Shown here one piece after another: positions 45,019-46,615 of a DNA stretch of 46,615 bases. The stretch's first letter is position 1; the number at the start of each line of letters is the position of its first letter. The stretch is from Acanthaster planci (lineage: Eukaryota > Echinodermata > Asteroidea > Valvatida > Acanthasteridae), in NCBI RefSeq assembly GCF_001949145.1, contig NW_019091362.1, positions 784,662 to 831,276 of the forward strand, written 5' to 3'. The notes beneath the pieces were generated by a model. That model had not been told where the DNA came from, did not search any database, and saw only the letters and a program-made list of their open reading frames with translations. The position numbers were made by a program, and so were the translations under genes.

Positions 45019-46615
45019 TCAGGAATCAAATTTAAAAAGGGAAACCTGAAAGAGGTTGCTCACGATACAAAATTTGCACTGTGCTTAACTTGGTAAATTT
45101 CAATGTAGCTTGTTACTAAATTTATCTGAGTTTCACCTGTTCTACTCTGCCATTTGCTCATCTGCAAGCAAATGTCTATTACGCAGACTAGTTACCAAGA
45201 GGCCTGATGACAACTTTAAATGGTTAGTTAACCATTGCCCGAGTGTTTCAGAGCTGAATGATCTTCAAAGGCAAAAGTGTTCACAGTTGGTAGCACTCAC
45301 TCCTCTGACCTGGCAGACCGTGTTGATATGATACAATAACTAGACCACGAGGGAATGAGAAGGTATGAGCTAGGTTTAGTGGTGACATGGCCATAGAATA
45401 TCTACTTGCTCTATTTTTTGTGACTAAATCCTTTTATCATATTCTTTTGCCAGGCAAGTTCTGTGTACTAATATAAGGGCTTGCCATATAACCTAAATGG
45501 TTTGGTGCAAATTGTCAAATGACTTTGTGAACTAATTGTCAGACCCTTTAATGGTAGGCTAACCATTTCTGCTATGTTTCTGGTGAATTTTCTTGGGCAT
45601 GGAGTATTTACAAGTAATTTTGCTAGTCTGTTGGGGTTTGTGTGGGTAACGCAGGCACACTGTTCTATTTATGAGTGTCACCCCTGCTGCCCTGTCTGTC
45701 TCAGGTGGGGGACAAATTAAGCACAGAATGGATAACCACTACAGTCAAAAGACACATCTATAAATGCAAGGTGTCAATTTGACTTCAACCTGCCAAAATG
45801 CATCAATGTCTGATGTGAGTTAACAGGGTTAGTGCCTGTGAACTTGCCGTTAAATTGTCAGTGCATCGATATTTTGTCAGTTTGTGAGTGTGAAATATGA
45901 CAAAGGCATATGAAATGCCTGCATATCTGCGTTAGACCACCTCAAATATGCTAAGTAATTATGGCACCTGAGTTAATTTACATGCTGTAGTAGTGTATTT
46001 TTTTATGATTTGATAATAGTGAATCCATTTCCACTCAGAACATTTCCACAAGTAGCAGCTGAAAACTTGTATGTTCTTTGTCCTTTGACATGACCTTTGA
46101 CCACTATCCCTTCCTTTTTTTACTGGCCAGTTCTAAATTAGCATTGCTGGCTATAGTGACTATGGCTCACCATAGTGGCAACAATCGTGTTCCAGCCAAA
46201 GGATCACATCTTCAGTTATGGCTTGGCGCAATGACTGATCAAACCAGTTCATGCCATGTAAACATGCAGGAATTTTCTGTCAGTCTAACCACGCAGGGGC
46301 ATGGGTCACCAAGCAAACTTAGCCAATGCTGTGTACCACTGGAAGTGTCTCCAACAATGTCAGTAGTTCAACATTAAGTGTCACACATTTTTTTGTATTA
46401 AAAAAACATGTCTTTGGGAGGTTGTGAAAAGTCAAGCAGCTTGTGGCCACGTGAAACAGTAACATTTTATAGAGGGTTGGGAATAAGATAAATATCCACA
46501 CCTTTCCAAAACTAAACAGAAAAACACCTATGCCCTGAAATATTTGTATATACTGGTGCTGTGAGTTGCTGTTGTGATCATTATGGATATTTTCCCCAGA
46601 ATACATCGCCTAGTT
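45019..46615 (+). other. 3' UTR and intergenic DNA
   Basis: No supported coding exon. I see no AATAAA. A weaker ATTAAA lies at 46397-46402. Open frames at 45110-45331 and 46078-46377 show no domain. Confidence 0.4.

Overview
The window is eukaryotic. It has spliced exons with GT-AG (and one GC-AG) introns, LTR and non-LTR retrotransposons, tRNA-derived SINE-like pieces, many MITE-type DNA transposons and AT-rich intergenic DNA dotted with the palindromic 6-mer TACATG. The gene content (intronless secreted C-type lectins in tandem, a large VPS9-domain gene) and the repeat style fit an invertebrate marine animal, most likely a deuterostome such as an echinoderm, hemichordate or lancelet. I cannot name the species. 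One N at 20624 suggests a draft assembly.

Layout. Positions 1-2156 are the 3' part of a GC-rich, decayed Ty3/Gypsy-type LTR retrotransposon: integrase end, a cysteine/histidine finger ORF, polypurine tract and a 270-bp LTR. Positions 2157-9433 hold three tandem single-exon C-type lectin genes. Copies 1 and 3 share about 640 bp of upstream DNA, and the LTR edge sits exactly where that shared DNA begins. Between copies 2 and 3 lie two abutting MITEs, each with an intact or near-intact target-site duplication. Positions 9434-16200 are AT-rich and gene-free, with a candidate LTR, two members of one MITE family in opposite orientation and a perfect 14-bp hairpin.

Positions 16461-45018 carry one large plus-strand gene that I reconstructed exon by exon: 16 exons, 2775 coding bases, 924 residues, with every splice phase consistent. 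It ends in a VPS9 domain, the Rab5-family guanine-nucleotide-exchange fold, so the likely job is in early endosome traffic. The rest (a short N-terminal exon, a Cys/His cluster, coiled coil and a Ser/Thr/Asn-rich linker) I do not recognise from any named VPS9 protein. Its 17.2-kb first intron contains a 5'-truncated CR1/L2-like LINE on the minus strand, several tRNA-SINE fragments, a mariner-like MITE, a fold-back element and 21- and 25-bp tandem repeats. Later introns contain a piggyBac-like MITE with TTAA duplications, a 105-bp-arm inverted repeat carrying a histone-3'-stem-loop look-alike, and a minisatellite whose unit lengths are all multiples of three. From 45019 to the end I see only 3' UTR or intergenic DNA.

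The lectins and the VPS9 gene are separate loci and nothing ties them functionally. The strongest candidates for something undescribed are the VPS9 protein architecture, the lectin subfamily with a basic residue in its sugar-binding motif, and the finger ORF downstream of the retrotransposon integrase.
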